Below the pieces are notes generated by a model. It worked only from the letters and a program-made list of their open reading frames with translations. It made no database searches and was not told the DNA's origin. From assembly GCF_013185915.1 (NCBI RefSeq), contig NZ_JAAZUH010000002.1, forward strand, positions 620,001 to 684,000: a stretch of 64,000 bases of DNA. The letters run 5' to 3'. The position numbers and the translations under genes are program-made. Position 1 is the first letter of the stretch, and each line of letters begins with the position of its first letter. The stretch is from Stenotrophomonas bentonitica (lineage in GTDB: Bacteria > Pseudomonadota > Gammaproteobacteria > Xanthomonadales > Xanthomonadaceae). Positions 54,854 through 63,041 of the stretch are shown here, piece after piece.

Positions 54854-55477
54854 ATGAAGTTGACCCTCCCCACCTGGCTGACGCTGCTGCGGATCGTGAT
54901 GATCCCGGTGCTGGTGCTGGTGTTCTACCTTCCCTATACCTGGACCAACTTCGCCTCGGCGGCGATTTTCGGGCTGGCTGCGCTGACCGACTGGCTGGAT
55001 GGCTGGATCGCCCGTCGCTACGACCTGGCGTCGGCGTTCGGTGCCTTCCTCGATCCGGTCGCGGACAAACTGATGGTGGCGGTGGCGCTGTTCCTGATCG
55101 TGCAGGGCCACCCGACCCCGTGGATGGCGTTCTGGGCAGCGGTGATCGTCGGCCGCGAAATCGCGGTGTCGGCGCTGCGCGAATGGATGGCCGAAATCGG
55201 CCAGCGCGCGAAAGTGCGCGTGGCCCTGATCGGCAAGATCAAGACCACCGCGCAGATGGTCGCGCTGCTGTGCCTGCTGTATTCGGTCGCGCCGAACACG
55301 CCGGTGTCCGACATCTGGATGGGCGAACCGGTGTTCCATATCGGTGACTGGACCCTGGCCATCGCCGCCGTGCTCACGCTGTTCTCGGGCCTGCAGTACC
55401 TGCACGCCGCATGGCCGAGCCTGCGCGAGGACGAGCGCGCCGCACGCGAAACCGCGCGTGCGAAAAAGAAAGGCTGA
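54854..55477 (+). CDS. pgsA: CDP-diacylglycerol-glycerol-3-phosphate 3-phosphatidyltransferase
   Basis: A 207-residue membrane enzyme making phosphatidylglycerophosphate. The CDP-alcohol transferase motif D-x2-DG-x2-AR-x8-G-x3-D-x3-D is complete (DWLDGWIARRYDLASAFGAF and then LDPVADK) near residue 55. About five helices. Nine bases after uvrC and followed by the tRNA cluster, the common uvrC-pgsA-tRNA-Gly order. Confidence 0.94.
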   Translation: MKLTLPTWLTLLRIVMIPVLVLVFYLPYTWTNFASAAIFGLAALTDWLDGWIARRYDLASAFGAFLDPVADKLMVAVALFLIVQGHPTPWMAFWAAVIVGREIAVSALREWMAEIGQRAKVRVALIGKIKTTAQMVALLCLLYSVAPNTPVSDIWMGEPVFHIGDWTLAIAAVLTLFSGLQYLHAAWPSLREDERAARETARAKKKG

Positions 55478-55483
55478 GGGCTG

Positions 55484-55511
55484 TTGACAGCACCGCGTTT
55501 GGCTGTAGAAT
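55484..55511 (+). promoter_or_regulatory. Promoter of the first tRNA-Gly
   Basis: Consensus TTGACA (55484-55489), 16-bp spacer, TAGAAT (55506-55511), 12 bases before the tRNA. Confidence 0.75.
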
Positions 55512-55523
55512 TTCGCCTCCCAA

Positions 55524-55599
<76 letters not shown>

Positions 55600-55606
55600 G
55601 ATACAG

Positions 55607-55634
55607 AAAAAAGCGACCCGCGGGTCGCTTTTTT
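55607..55634 (+). terminator. Terminator of tRNA-Gly copy 1
   Basis: Stem AAAAAAGCGACC/GGTCGCTTTTTT with loop CGCG; the stem itself provides the T run. Confidence 0.88.
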
Positions 55635-55707
55635 CGTGTCAGGCCGGTGTCGCGACTGGTCGAATGCGTCGCAGTCGAATCACGCTGAATATCGCTGCAT
55701 AAACCTG

Positions 55708-55736
55708 TTGACGACGTGAAGGATTACCGACACAAT
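55708..55736 (+). promoter_or_regulatory. Promoter of the second tRNA-Gly unit
   Basis: TTGACG (55708-55713), 17-bp spacer, CACAAT (55731-55736), upstream of tRNA-Gly copies 2 and 3 and tRNA-Cys. Confidence 0.5.
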
Positions 55737-55778
55737 AGCGCTCCTTCGACGCAGGTCGACGGAAAACGCAACAAATCT

Positions 55779-55854
<76 letters not shown>

Positions 55855-55921
55855 GATTGTGTCGCGATGTGAAAGAGCTGGTGTGTTTCCAGTGGTTTTG
55901 GTAGCATATCCGCTTGATTCT

Positions 55922-55997
<76 letters not shown>

Positions 55998-56004
55998 GAT
56001 TCCC

Positions 56005-56078
56005 GGCCTGGTGGCAGAGTGGTCATGCAACGGATTGCAAATCCGTGTACGCCGGTTCGATTCCGACCCAGGCCTCCA
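56005..56078 (+). tRNA. tRNA-Cys (GCA)
   Basis: 74 bases with encoded CCA. Acceptor GGCCTGG/CCAGGCC, U discriminator, anticodon loop TTGCAAA with anticodon GCA. Confidence 0.97.
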
Positions 56079-56085
56079 GTTGTTG

Positions 56086-56111
56086 AAAAACCCCGCTTCG
56101 GCGGGGTTTTT
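56086..56111 (+). terminator. Terminator of the tRNA-Gly/Cys transcript
   Basis: An 11-bp stem AAAAACCCCGC/GCGGGGTTTTT with a TTCG tetraloop. Confidence 0.92.
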
Positions 56112-56189
56112 CGTTTCTGCTGCCGACCTTCACCCGCCCCGTACAACGCCCTGCCTACTGTGCAGGAACGTTCCTGATCGAGGTGTTCG

Positions 56190-56411
56190 ATGTATCTGGC
56201 CATGTGGATTGCGGCTGCCGGGGTGCCCGGTTCGTTCTGGGATTCGCCCAGCAACGTCAGCGGCGCGGTGGTGCTGGGGTTCGGGGTGGCGGCCATCGCC
56301 CTCTCGTTCGGCCTGGCCAAGGTGTTCAAGCGCTTCAACGGCGTGGCCTGGATGGTCCTCGGGGCGGGGCTGGCGATTGCCGCCTACGGCATCTGGCGGA
56401 TGGGCGCCTGA
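56190..56411 (+). CDS. Small two-helix membrane protein, hypothetical
   Basis: A 73-residue protein not recognised. Two hydrophobic helices (about 24-43 and 52-69) flank a basic loop (KVFKRFN). GAGGTG lies four bases before the ATG, supporting translation. It stands alone after the tRNA cluster. Confidence 0.6.
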   Translation: MYLAMWIAAAGVPGSFWDSPSNVSGAVVLGFGVAAIALSFGLAKVFKRFNGVAWMVLGAGLAIAAYGIWRMGA

Positions 56412-56648
56412 CATCATCCTGTCACCGCAGCACCGGCATGCTGTCTGCGTGTCGGTTTCAACTTGCTGAACGGTTCAGTTCACCAGCGAGGCCGGTTGCG
56501 CCACTGGTTGACTTCGCGCGAAGAGCGTGAAAGGGTGGAGTGAAACGTGGGTGAAGTTCCGTTGCCACCCAGCAGCGGAGCGGCAGGCGCAAGCCTGGCA
56601 GGGGGGAATTGCTCGTCTCGATCGCAGAGCAGGTCCAAGGGAGGTCGT

Positions 56649-56885
56649 ATGCAATACGGCGCGAATGACCTGGCCAACGGTGTGCGCACCGAGCTGGAGG
56701 CCAGTTACAGCAAGCATGGATGTGGGCCGGAGTTCTGGACGACGTATCAGCAGGTGCTGGAGCGCCTGGTGCCGCAGGGGCGCAGCCGCACCCAGGTCAC
56801 CAACGAGCTGGCCATGATCATTGAGCAGCTCGGGATTGTCCGGCGCGCGCAGATGGTGCCGCCGCCGAGCACGCGGGTGCGCTGA
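56649..56885 (+). CDS. Small hypothetical protein
   Basis: A 78-residue soluble protein, no family recognised. Predicted mainly helical (ELEASYSKHGCG, FWTTYQQVLERLVPQ, QVTNELAMIIEQLGI). AGGTC lies just upstream of ATG 56649. The open frame extends upstream without support. It is convergent with the ccoG-like gene. Confidence 0.55.
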   Translation: MQYGANDLANGVRTELEASYSKHGCGPEFWTTYQQVLERLVPQGRSRTQVTNELAMIIEQLGIVRRAQMVPPPSTRVR

Positions 56886-56906
56886 ATCCGGTTGGGGAAC
56901 CGGCGG

Positions 56907-57959
56907 TTACAGCTGTAGCAGACCCAATCCAAGCAGGCCCAGCAGGCACGCCAGCGCCGCCAGCACGCGTGGCCGCAGCCAGCGCCGGGGCCTGCCCTGC
57001 AGTGCATTGGCACTGGCCATCCTTACCAGCCCGGACGGGAACCGCCACGCACGCATCTGCGCATCGCAGGCGTCCACGCAGGCGCCGCAGGCGATGCAGT
57101 CCGGCAGCGGTGCACTGCGCACATCCAGCTGCATCGGGCACGCCTGCACGCAGGCCATGCAGTCCACGCAATCGCCCAGCCGGTCTTCGCTGAAGCGTGG
57201 CGGTGGCCCTGCCAATCCGGGATGTGCCGCACGGAACGCGTAGTCGCTGGCGCTGGTCGGGTCGAGCAGGCCACGGCCGCGTTGCGTCACGCTGCCCGTG
57301 CCGCGTCCGCGTGGGCCCCGCGGTTCGGCGCGGCGCGCGTCGTAGCAGACCTGCGGGGTATCGTCGTCGCACAGCAGCGGGGCCACGCGTGCGAACGGGC
57401 ACAGGTCGATGCAGACCTGCTCGCGCAGGAAGCCGGCATTGCCCCAGGTTGCAGTGGCATAGAACAGCACCCAGAACCGCTCCCAGCCGCTCCAGCTGGC
57501 TGGCCAGAACCCGGCCACCAGCGTCTGGATGGGCGTGAACAGTCCGACGAAGGTGATGCCGGTCCACAGCGCCACCAGCGCCCACGCCAGTTGCGTGGCA
57601 ACCGCTGCGGCGGTGGGTCGGGGCAGCCACCGCACGCAGGCGCGCTCGATCCAGCGGAACAGGCCGCTCCACAGCGTCTGCGGACAGGCATGCCCACACC
57701 AGACCCGGCCGGCCACGGTGGTCAGCAGCACCAGCGAACAGGCCATCACCGCGATCAGCCCGAACAGCATGCCCACGTCCTGTGGCCACAGGGTCCAGCC
57801 GAACAGGTCGAAGCGACGCGCCGGCAGGTCCAGCAGCAGCGCCTGGCGGCCCTCCCAGCGCAGCCAGGGCAGGGCGTAGAAGCCGCCCAGCAGCATCGCG
57901 TGCAGCAGCGGGCGCCAGCGCAGGGCAGGGCGCGCAACCGGGGCGCAGGGCGTACTCAC
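56907..57959 (-). CDS. CcoG/FixG-like ferredoxin membrane protein, short form
   Basis: A 350-residue membrane protein with about five helices and two 4Fe-4S ferredoxin motifs (CVDCMACVQACP and CIACGACVDACD). Upstream are the NapH/CcoG-type blocks GRVWCGHACPQTLWS and EQVCIDLCPFARV. Full CcoG proteins, which reduce copper for cbb3 oxidase assembly, are longer and end with an immunoglobulin-like domain; that domain is missing here. Starts with GTG 57959 overlapping the stop of the 97-residue gene (GTGA). No ccoNOP genes are nearby. Confidence 0.82.
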   Translation of the reverse strand: MSTPCAPVARPALRWRPLLHAMLLGGFYALPWLRWEGRQALLLDLPARRFDLFGWTLWPQDVGMLFGLIAVMACSLVLLTTVAGRVWCGHACPQTLWSGLFRWIERACVRWLPRPTAAAVATQLAWALVALWTGITFVGLFTPIQTLVAGFWPASWSGWERFWVLFYATATWGNAGFLREQVCIDLCPFARVAPLLCDDDTPQVCYDARRAEPRGPRGRGTGSVTQRGRGLLDPTSASDYAFRAAHPGLAGPPPRFSEDRLGDCVDCMACVQACPMQLDVRSAPLPDCIACGACVDACDAQMRAWRFPSGLVRMASANALQGRPRRWLRPRVLAALACLLGLLGLGLLQL

Positions 57960-58249
57960 CCCAGCGGCAGCTCGTCGTCGTCGCGCGACAGCGGCCGCAG
58001 CAGGTAGCCGGTGACCGCACTGGCCATCGCCGTCACCGCCCAGAACATGAAGAAGCCCAGGGTGTAGCCCAGCTCGCGGCTCACCGCGTGGCCGGGAAAG
58101 CTGATCTCGCGCAACCGCAGCGGGTCCACGAACGCGAAGAACACCGCGCTGGCCAGGCCGGCGGCGATGAAGCTGGGCCACAGCACCGCGCCCCAGTGCT
58201 GGACCAGCGTGCGGCGGTGGCGTCGGGTCGGGTCGTTCAGCGGCGTCAT
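57956..58249 (-). CDS. Small membrane protein upstream of the ccoG-like gene
   Basis: A 97-residue protein with two transmembrane helices (about 24-44 and 63-87) joined by a loop DPLRLREISFPGHAVSRELG. I recognise no named family. ATG 58249 has no good ribosome site. An FNR-type box lies 42 bp upstream, centre to start codon. The stop overlaps the GTG start of the ccoG-like gene, so the two are coupled. Confidence 0.75.
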   Translation of the reverse strand: MTPLNDPTRRHRRTLVQHWGAVLWPSFIAAGLASAVFFAFVDPLRLREISFPGHAVSRELGYTLGFFMFWAVTAMASAVTGYLLRPLSRDDDELPLG

Positions 58250-58284
58250 GGCCTGCACGGTAGGCCCTGCGACAGCACGCCACA

Positions 58285-58298
58285 TTGATCCTGATCAA
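58285..58298. promoter_or_regulatory. FNR/Anr-type binding site between the ccoG unit and the haemoglobin gene
   Basis: A perfect palindrome TTGATCCTGATCAA, matching the FNR/Anr consensus TTGAT-N4-ATCAA. Its centre is 42.5 bp from the minus-strand start codon (58249) and 61.5 bp from the plus-strand start codon (58353), so it could serve both genes. Confidence 0.8.
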
Positions 58299-58352
58299 AC
58301 CGGCGTAGCATCATGCCCACCCCACCGTGTGCCGTACGCTGCCGAGGAATCC

Positions 58353-58790
58353 ATGTCGTCCCCCGCCGTTCCCGACCTGCCCGTGGCCTCGCTCGCTCTG
58401 TGCAGCGAACAGGAGGTCACGCGGCTGGTGCACGACTTCTACGCCCGGGTGCGCCAGGACCCGAAGCTGGGCCCGGTGTTCGATGCCCGCGTCCACGACT
58501 GGGACGCGCACCTGGCCCAGCTGGTCGATTTCTGGTCGGCCATGCTGCGCGGTACGCGCCGCTTCAGCGGCAACCCGATGTCCAAGCACATGGCCATGCC
58601 CGAGCTGGAACGCGAGCTGTTCGATCGCTGGCTGCTGCTGTTCAGCCAGACCACCGGCGAATCGGGCAACCCGCCGATGCAGCGCCTGGCCGACGACGTG
58701 GCGGTGCGGATCGCCGACACCTTCTGGCGGCGCATCCAGATGCAGCGCTGGCCGGAACTGCCGGTCGTGCGCAATCTGCGCCCGGATTGA
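58353..58790 (+). CDS. Group III truncated haemoglobin
   Basis: A 145-residue globin of the 2/2 class. The segment VHDFYARVRQDPKLGPVFDAR is the helix B/CD region, and HMAMPELERELFDRWLLLF contains the likely proximal His in helix F with a conserved Trp. Group III proteins occur in microaerophilic bacteria and are linked to NO or peroxide handling. GAGG precedes ATG 58353. An FNR box lies upstream and a second overlaps its stop codon. Confidence 0.88.
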   Translation: MSSPAVPDLPVASLALCSEQEVTRLVHDFYARVRQDPKLGPVFDARVHDWDAHLAQLVDFWSAMLRGTRRFSGNPMSKHMAMPELERELFDRWLLLFSQTTGESGNPPMQRLADDVAVRIADTFWRRIQMQRWPELPVVRNLRPD

Positions 58791-58800
58791 TCTGGCTCAA
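58787..58800 (+). promoter_or_regulatory. FNR/Anr-type site upstream of hemN
   Basis: TTGATCTGGCTCAA, one mismatch from TTGAT-N4-ATCAA. Its centre is 41.5 bp from the hemN start codon. It overlaps the stop codon of the haemoglobin gene. Confidence 0.65.
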
Positions 58801-58834
58801 TGCGTGAAGGCGCCCGGGCGCGCACGCTGGCGCC

Positions 58835-60244
58835 ATGGACACCCTTTCGCCTGCCGCCGCCGGGCTTGCCTGGCACTTCGATCCCGAGCTGCTGCGCCGG
58901 CATGACCGGCCCGGGCCGCGCTACACCTCGTACCCGACCGCGCCGCATTTCCACGACGGCTTCGGTGAGCACGGCCTGCGCGCGGCGATCGCCGACAGCA
59001 ATGCGCAGGCGCTGCCGCTGTCGCTGTACGTGCACGTGCCTTACTGCAGCAGTCCGTGTTTCTACTGCGGATGCAACCGGGTCATTACCCGCGACCATGG
59101 CAAGGGCATCGCGTACGTGGCACGCGTGCTCAGCGAAGCGGACCTGATCGCGCCGTTGTTCGATGCCTCGCGGGAGGTGATCCAGCTGCACCTGGGCGGT
59201 GGCACGCCGAACTTCCTGGCGCCTGCGCAGATGCGCGAACTGATCGACGGCCTGCGCCGCCGGTTTTCCTTCAGCAGCGCCGCCGACCGCGACTTCTCGA
59301 TCGAACTGGATCCCCGTTTCGTCAGCCGCGACGACATTGCCGAGCTCGGCGCGCTGGGGTTCAACCGGGCCAGCCTGGGCATCCAGGATTTCGACCCGGT
59401 GGTACAGCGGGCGATCAATCGCGAGCAGGGGGTGGATGCCACGCTGGACGTGTTGCGTGCGTGTCGCGAACACGGCCTGTCCTCGGTCAACGTCGATCTG
59501 ATCTACGGGTTGCCGCACCAGACGTTGGAGGGTTTCGCCACGACCCTGGAAACGGTGCTGCGCGAACGTCCCGACCGCCTGGCGATCTACGGGTACGCGC
59601 ACCTGCCGAACCTGTTCAAGGCACAGCGGCAGATACCGGATGCGGCGCTGCCCAGCCCCGAGCAGAAGCTGGCCCTGCTGGGCCTGGCGGTACGGCGGTT
59701 GTCGCTTGCGGGCTATCAGTACATCGGCATGGACCACTTCGCGCTGCCCGGTGAGAACCTGGCGCGCGCGCAGCGTGCCGGCCAGCTGCATCGCAATTTC
59801 ATGGGCTACACCACGCACGCCCGGACCGACCTGGTCGGGTTGGGCGCCAGTGCGATCAGCCGCATCGGCAGCAGCTACAGCCAGAACCCGCGCGACCTGC
59901 CCGGCTGGGAGAGCGCCGTGGACAGCGGCCGCCTGCCGGTGTGGCGCGGCCTCACCCTGGACGCCGACGACGAACTGCGCGCCGAACTGATCAACCAGCT
60001 CATGTGCCAGGGCGAAGTGGACGGCCGCGCACTGGGCGCGCGCCATGGTGTCGATTTCGACCACTATTTCGCCGACGCCCTGGCGTCCCTGTCGGCGCTG
60101 CAGGCAGACGGCCTGGCCGAGTACCGCGACGGCGTAGTGCGCGCCACCGAACGCGGCCGCCCCCTCCTGCGCCTGCTGGCCATGTGTTTCGACCGCTACC
60201 TGGCGCAACCCGAACAGCCGGTGCGCTACTCGCGGGCGATCTGA
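58835..60244 (+). CDS. hemN: Oxygen-independent coproporphyrinogen III oxidase
   Basis: A 469-residue radical-SAM enzyme of anaerobic haem synthesis. The cluster motif is YCSSPCFYCGCN (C-x3-C-x2-C-x-C) near residue 70; GGGTPNF and FNRASLGIQDFDP follow, and the HemN-specific YQYIGMDHFALPGENL lies near 295. No Shine-Dalgarno is seen before ATG 58835. The upstream FNR-type site fits oxygen control, as known for hemN in other bacteria. Confidence 0.94.
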   Translation: MDTLSPAAAGLAWHFDPELLRRHDRPGPRYTSYPTAPHFHDGFGEHGLRAAIADSNAQALPLSLYVHVPYCSSPCFYCGCNRVITRDHGKGIAYVARVLSEADLIAPLFDASREVIQLHLGGGTPNFLAPAQMRELIDGLRRRFSFSSAADRDFSIELDPRFVSRDDIAELGALGFNRASLGIQDFDPVVQRAINREQGVDATLDVLRACREHGLSSVNVDLIYGLPHQTLEGFATTLETVLRERPDRLAIYGYAHLPNLFKAQRQIPDAALPSPEQKLALLGLAVRRLSLAGYQYIGMDHFALPGENLARAQRAGQLHRNFMGYTTHARTDLVGLGASAISRIGSSYSQNPRDLPGWESAVDSGRLPVWRGLTLDADDELRAELINQLMCQGEVDGRALGARHGVDFDHYFADALASLSALQADGLAEYRDGVVRATERGRPLLRLLAMCFDRYLAQPEQPVRYSRAI

Positions 60245-60323
60245 GCGCTTCTGCGTTTGGAGCCATGAATGGAAATCGGCGTTTTCATTCGGAAAATCGT
60301 CTGGAGGCGGGAAAACCGCAGCG

Positions 60324-60350
60324 GTAGCATCCCCCGGTCGCGGGGATGCG
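60324..60350 (+). repeat. GTAG-headed REP-like stem-loop
   Basis: GTAG (60324-60327) leading into an 8-bp stem GCATCCCC/GGGGATGC around a 7-base loop. Looser than the other copies, where GTAG is outside the stem, so assignment is less sure. Confidence 0.55.
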
Positions 60351-60394
60351 CTCATCCAATGATTCTGGCGAGCCAAAAGGCGCCTTTCCGTGGC

Positions 60395-60414
60395 ATTGAC
60401 AACCATTCGTCAAT
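60395..60414 (+). promoter_or_regulatory. Palindromic operator over the -35 of the toxin-antitoxin operon
   Basis: ATTGAC-N8-GTCAAT, a 6-bp perfect dyad that contains a consensus -35 hexamer TTGACA (60396-60401). It lies 15 bases before the toxin gene, a typical autoregulation site for an antitoxin. The -10 is not obvious. Confidence 0.6.
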
Positions 60415-60428
60415 AAACGAAACTGGCC

Positions 60429-60758
60429 ATGCACGCGATCGAGCACTACCTCACCCCTGAAGGTCAGAAGGACGTCTACGTGGAATGGCTGCGGCGACTG
60501 CGCGATGCGGAGGCCAAGGTCGCGGTCATCCGGCGTATCGCCCGCGTTGAACACGGGAACTTCGGTGACTGCAGGTTCTGCCGCGATGGCGTCTGGGAGT
60601 TGCGCATAGACGTGGGCCAGGGTTATCGCGTGTATTACGGCATGGCCGGCGCGCGGCTGGTGCTGCTGCTGTGTGGTGGCGACAAGCGAACCCAGGACGC
60701 GGACATCGAGCGCGCGGTCGACTATTGGCAGGACTGGAAGCGGAGAACCGAACAATGA
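60429..60758 (+). CDS. HigB/RelE-type toxin (addiction module killer protein family)
   Basis: A 109-residue RelE/ParE-fold protein. The blocks KVAVIRRIARVEHGNFGD, VWELRIDVGQGYRVYYG and LLLCGGDKRTQDADIERAVDYWQ are those of the COG3657 family. Such toxins usually cleave mRNA at the ribosome. The toxin gene comes first and overlaps the antitoxin gene by four bases, the HigBA order. Confidence 0.88.
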   Translation: MHAIEHYLTPEGQKDVYVEWLRRLRDAEAKVAVIRRIARVEHGNFGDCRFCRDGVWELRIDVGQGYRVYYGMAGARLVLLLCGGDKRTQDADIERAVDYWQDWKRRTEQ

Positions 60759-61072
60759 GAAGCCGATCCCATGATGAGGCGATGGCCGAGCTGTACCGTA
60801 GCGATCCCGCGCTCGCGCTGGATGTCATCAACAGCATCCTTGCCGACGGAACGCAGGCGGAGCTCATGACGGTCCTGCGCCACGTGGCGCAGGCTGTCGG
60901 TGGCGTGCAGTCGGTAGCCGAACAGGCGCATCTCAATCCTACCCAGCTGTACCGGACCCTTTCGCCGAAAGGCAATCCGGCACTGAACAGTCTGACGGCC
61001 ATTCTCAAGGCGATGGGGCTGAGGCTGGCAGTGCAACCGCTCTCTGCGGCCCCTGCGCTTCACGCAACGTGA
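60755..61072 (+). CDS. HigA-like antitoxin
   Basis: A 105-residue protein of the COG3636 antitoxin family with a helix-turn-helix near residues 48-80 (GGVQSVAEQAHLNPTQLYRT, then LSPKGNPALNSLTAILKAMGL). It would neutralise the upstream toxin and bind the palindrome at 60395-60414. ATG 60755 overlaps the toxin stop. Confidence 0.88.
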   Translation: MRSRSHDEAMAELYRSDPALALDVINSILADGTQAELMTVLRHVAQAVGGVQSVAEQAHLNPTQLYRTLSPKGNPALNSLTAILKAMGLRLAVQPLSAAPALHAT

Positions 61073-61097
61073 CAGGACGAAGTTGTGGCTGTCCAAC

Positions 61098-61184
61098 TGG
61101 TGCCCGGAGCCGGAATCGAACCGGCATGGGGTTGCCCCCGGCGGATTTTAAGTCCGATGCGTCTACCAGTTTCGCCATCCGGGC
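61098..61184 (-). tRNA. tRNA-Leu (TAA)
   Basis: 87 bases on the minus strand with encoded CCA and a long variable arm. Acceptor GCCCGGA, anticodon loop CTTAAAA with anticodon TAA. Confidence 0.95.
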
Positions 61185-61268
61185 GCGCTTGGCGGGGTGA
61201 AGTGTAGCGGAAAGCAGGCCCGGCGCTGCGCTAGCATGGCGCAACCCTCCTGCCCGGATCCGCTGGCC

Positions 61269-61961
61269 ATGCTCGAGCTCCATATCGGCAACAAGAACTA
61301 CTCCTCGTGGTCGATGCGGCCGTGGGTGCTGATGACCCAGGCCGGCATCCCGTTCAACGAGGTGGTGCTGCGCTTCGACAGCTTCGACCCGGACTCGCAG
61401 TTCAAGCGCAGTGCCGAGGCGTTGTCGCCCTCGGGCACGGTGCCGGTGCTGGTCGATGGCGAGCGGGTGGTGTGGGACTCGCTGGCGATTGCCGAGTACC
61501 TGGCCGAAGGCTTCCCCGAACATTCGCTGTGGCCACGGGATCGCGGCGAACGTGCCCTCGCGCGCAGCGCCACCGCCGCCATGCACAGCGGATTCGGCGC
61601 GCTGCGCTCGCATTTCCCGATGAACATCGAAGCGCGGCTGCCCGAGATCGGTGCGCGCGTGCTGCGCAACCAGCCGGACGTGGTCGCCGACCTGCAGCGC
61701 CTGCAGGCGCTGTGGGAACGCCTGCTGGCGCGGCATGACGGCCCGCTGCTGTTCGATCGTTTCAGCATCGCCGACGCCTTCTTCGCACCAGTGGTGATGC
61801 GCCTGCACACCTACGCGGTGCCGGTATCGCCGCGCGTGGCGTCCTACATGCAGCAGGTGCAGTCGTTGCCGGGTGTAAAGGCCTGGGTGGCCGCGGCGCT
61901 GGCCGAACACGACTTCCGGCCCTTTGAAGAACCGTACCGGCAGGCGCCGGACGGAGGCTGA
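61269..61961 (+). CDS. Glutathione S-transferase family protein
   Basis: A 230-residue GST. The N-terminal thioredoxin-like domain has NKNYSSWSMRPWVLM, where a Ser is the likely catalytic residue, the cis-Pro block GTVPVLVDG and WDSLAIAEYL, which binds the glutathione gamma-glutamyl group. The C-terminal helical domain contains FSIADAFFAPVVMR. Substrate unknown. An open frame extends upstream, but ATG 61269 fits the family. Confidence 0.88.
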   Translation: MLELHIGNKNYSSWSMRPWVLMTQAGIPFNEVVLRFDSFDPDSQFKRSAEALSPSGTVPVLVDGERVVWDSLAIAEYLAEGFPEHSLWPRDRGERALARSATAAMHSGFGALRSHFPMNIEARLPEIGARVLRNQPDVVADLQRLQALWERLLARHDGPLLFDRFSIADAFFAPVVMRLHTYAVPVSPRVASYMQQVQSLPGVKAWVAAALAEHDFRPFEEPYRQAPDGG

Positions 61962-61963
61962 GC

Positions 61964-62968
61964 ATGGCCCGGGCAATCGCAGCGGGCGTCCTGCTGGCGT
62001 GGCTGGCCTGCGCCGGCCTGGCCGAGGGCAGGGCGCAGTCGCCGCCGCCGGAGGTGATCGACCTGGCCCCGGTCGTGGTGTCCGGGGTGCAGCCCGGGCC
62101 CGGCATGTGGCAGGTACGCAACGCGCAGGGCCACACCCTGTGGATCCTGGGCACGGTGTCGCCGCTGCCGGCCAGGCTGGACTGGCGCGCCGACGAGGTC
62201 GAAGCGGTGATCGCCAGTGCGGACGCGATACTGGGTTCGCCGGGCTGGTCGCTGGATGCCGACGTGGGTTTCTTCGGCCGGCTGACCCTGCTGCCGTCGG
62301 CCATGAAAGCCGCGCACGATCCCGAAGGGCGGCGCCTGCAGGAGATCCTTCCCGCCGATCTGTACGCGCGCTGGCAGCCCCTCAAGCAGCGCTACCTCGG
62401 TCGCGGCGATGGCGTTGAGAAAGACCGGCCGCTGGTGGCGGCGACACGGCTGTACGCCGCCGCGCTGGACGAGGTCGGGCTGACCCCGCGTTCGGGCGTG
62501 GGAAAACAGCTGTCGAAGGCCTACAAGCGACGCGGGTTGACGCCGGTCTTAACCAAGGTCGAGATCAAGGTCGACGATCCCCGCAAGGCGTTGAAGGAAG
62601 TGCGCGCCAGTACGCTGCAGGACGTGACCTGCCTGCAGCGCACGCTGGACGTGGTCGAACACCAGCTGCCGCTGCTGGTTGAACGCGCCAATGCATGGGC
62701 CGTAGGCGACACCGAGGCGCTGCAGCAGCTGGCACTGAAGAGCCAGTACGACGCCTGCGTGGGCGCCATCGCCAGCAGCGAGCTGGGACAACGCCGTGGC
62801 ATGACCCAGCTGGACGCACGCGCGTCCGCGAAGTGGCTGGCCGCTGCACGCGATGCACTGGCGAGGCACCCGGTGACCTTCGCCACGGTACCGGTGCATT
62901 CGCTGGTCGAGCCGGGCGGGTACCTCGACCGGCTGCGCCAGGCCGGTTACGCCGTGCAGTCGCCCTGA
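61964..62968 (+). CDS. TraB/GumN family protein
   Basis: A 334-residue exported protein. Signal peptide at residues 1-24 (ending EGRAQS), then TLWILGTVSPLP, a hallmark start of the TraB/GumN (YbaP) domain, and the C-terminal VPVHSLVEPGGYLDRLRQAGY. A protease-like role has been proposed for the family, but function is unproven. Starts two bases after the GST stop. Confidence 0.82.
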   Translation: MARAIAAGVLLAWLACAGLAEGRAQSPPPEVIDLAPVVVSGVQPGPGMWQVRNAQGHTLWILGTVSPLPARLDWRADEVEAVIASADAILGSPGWSLDADVGFFGRLTLLPSAMKAAHDPEGRRLQEILPADLYARWQPLKQRYLGRGDGVEKDRPLVAATRLYAAALDEVGLTPRSGVGKQLSKAYKRRGLTPVLTKVEIKVDDPRKALKEVRASTLQDVTCLQRTLDVVEHQLPLLVERANAWAVGDTEALQQLALKSQYDACVGAIASSELGQRRGMTQLDARASAKWLAAARDALARHPVTFATVPVHSLVEPGGYLDRLRQAGYAVQSP

Positions 62969-63041
62969 AGATCGGCCCGCGCGTCTTTTCCACCGCGCAG
63001 GCTTCATGGCATAGTCGTCTCGACTACACCGGGGGGTGCAT

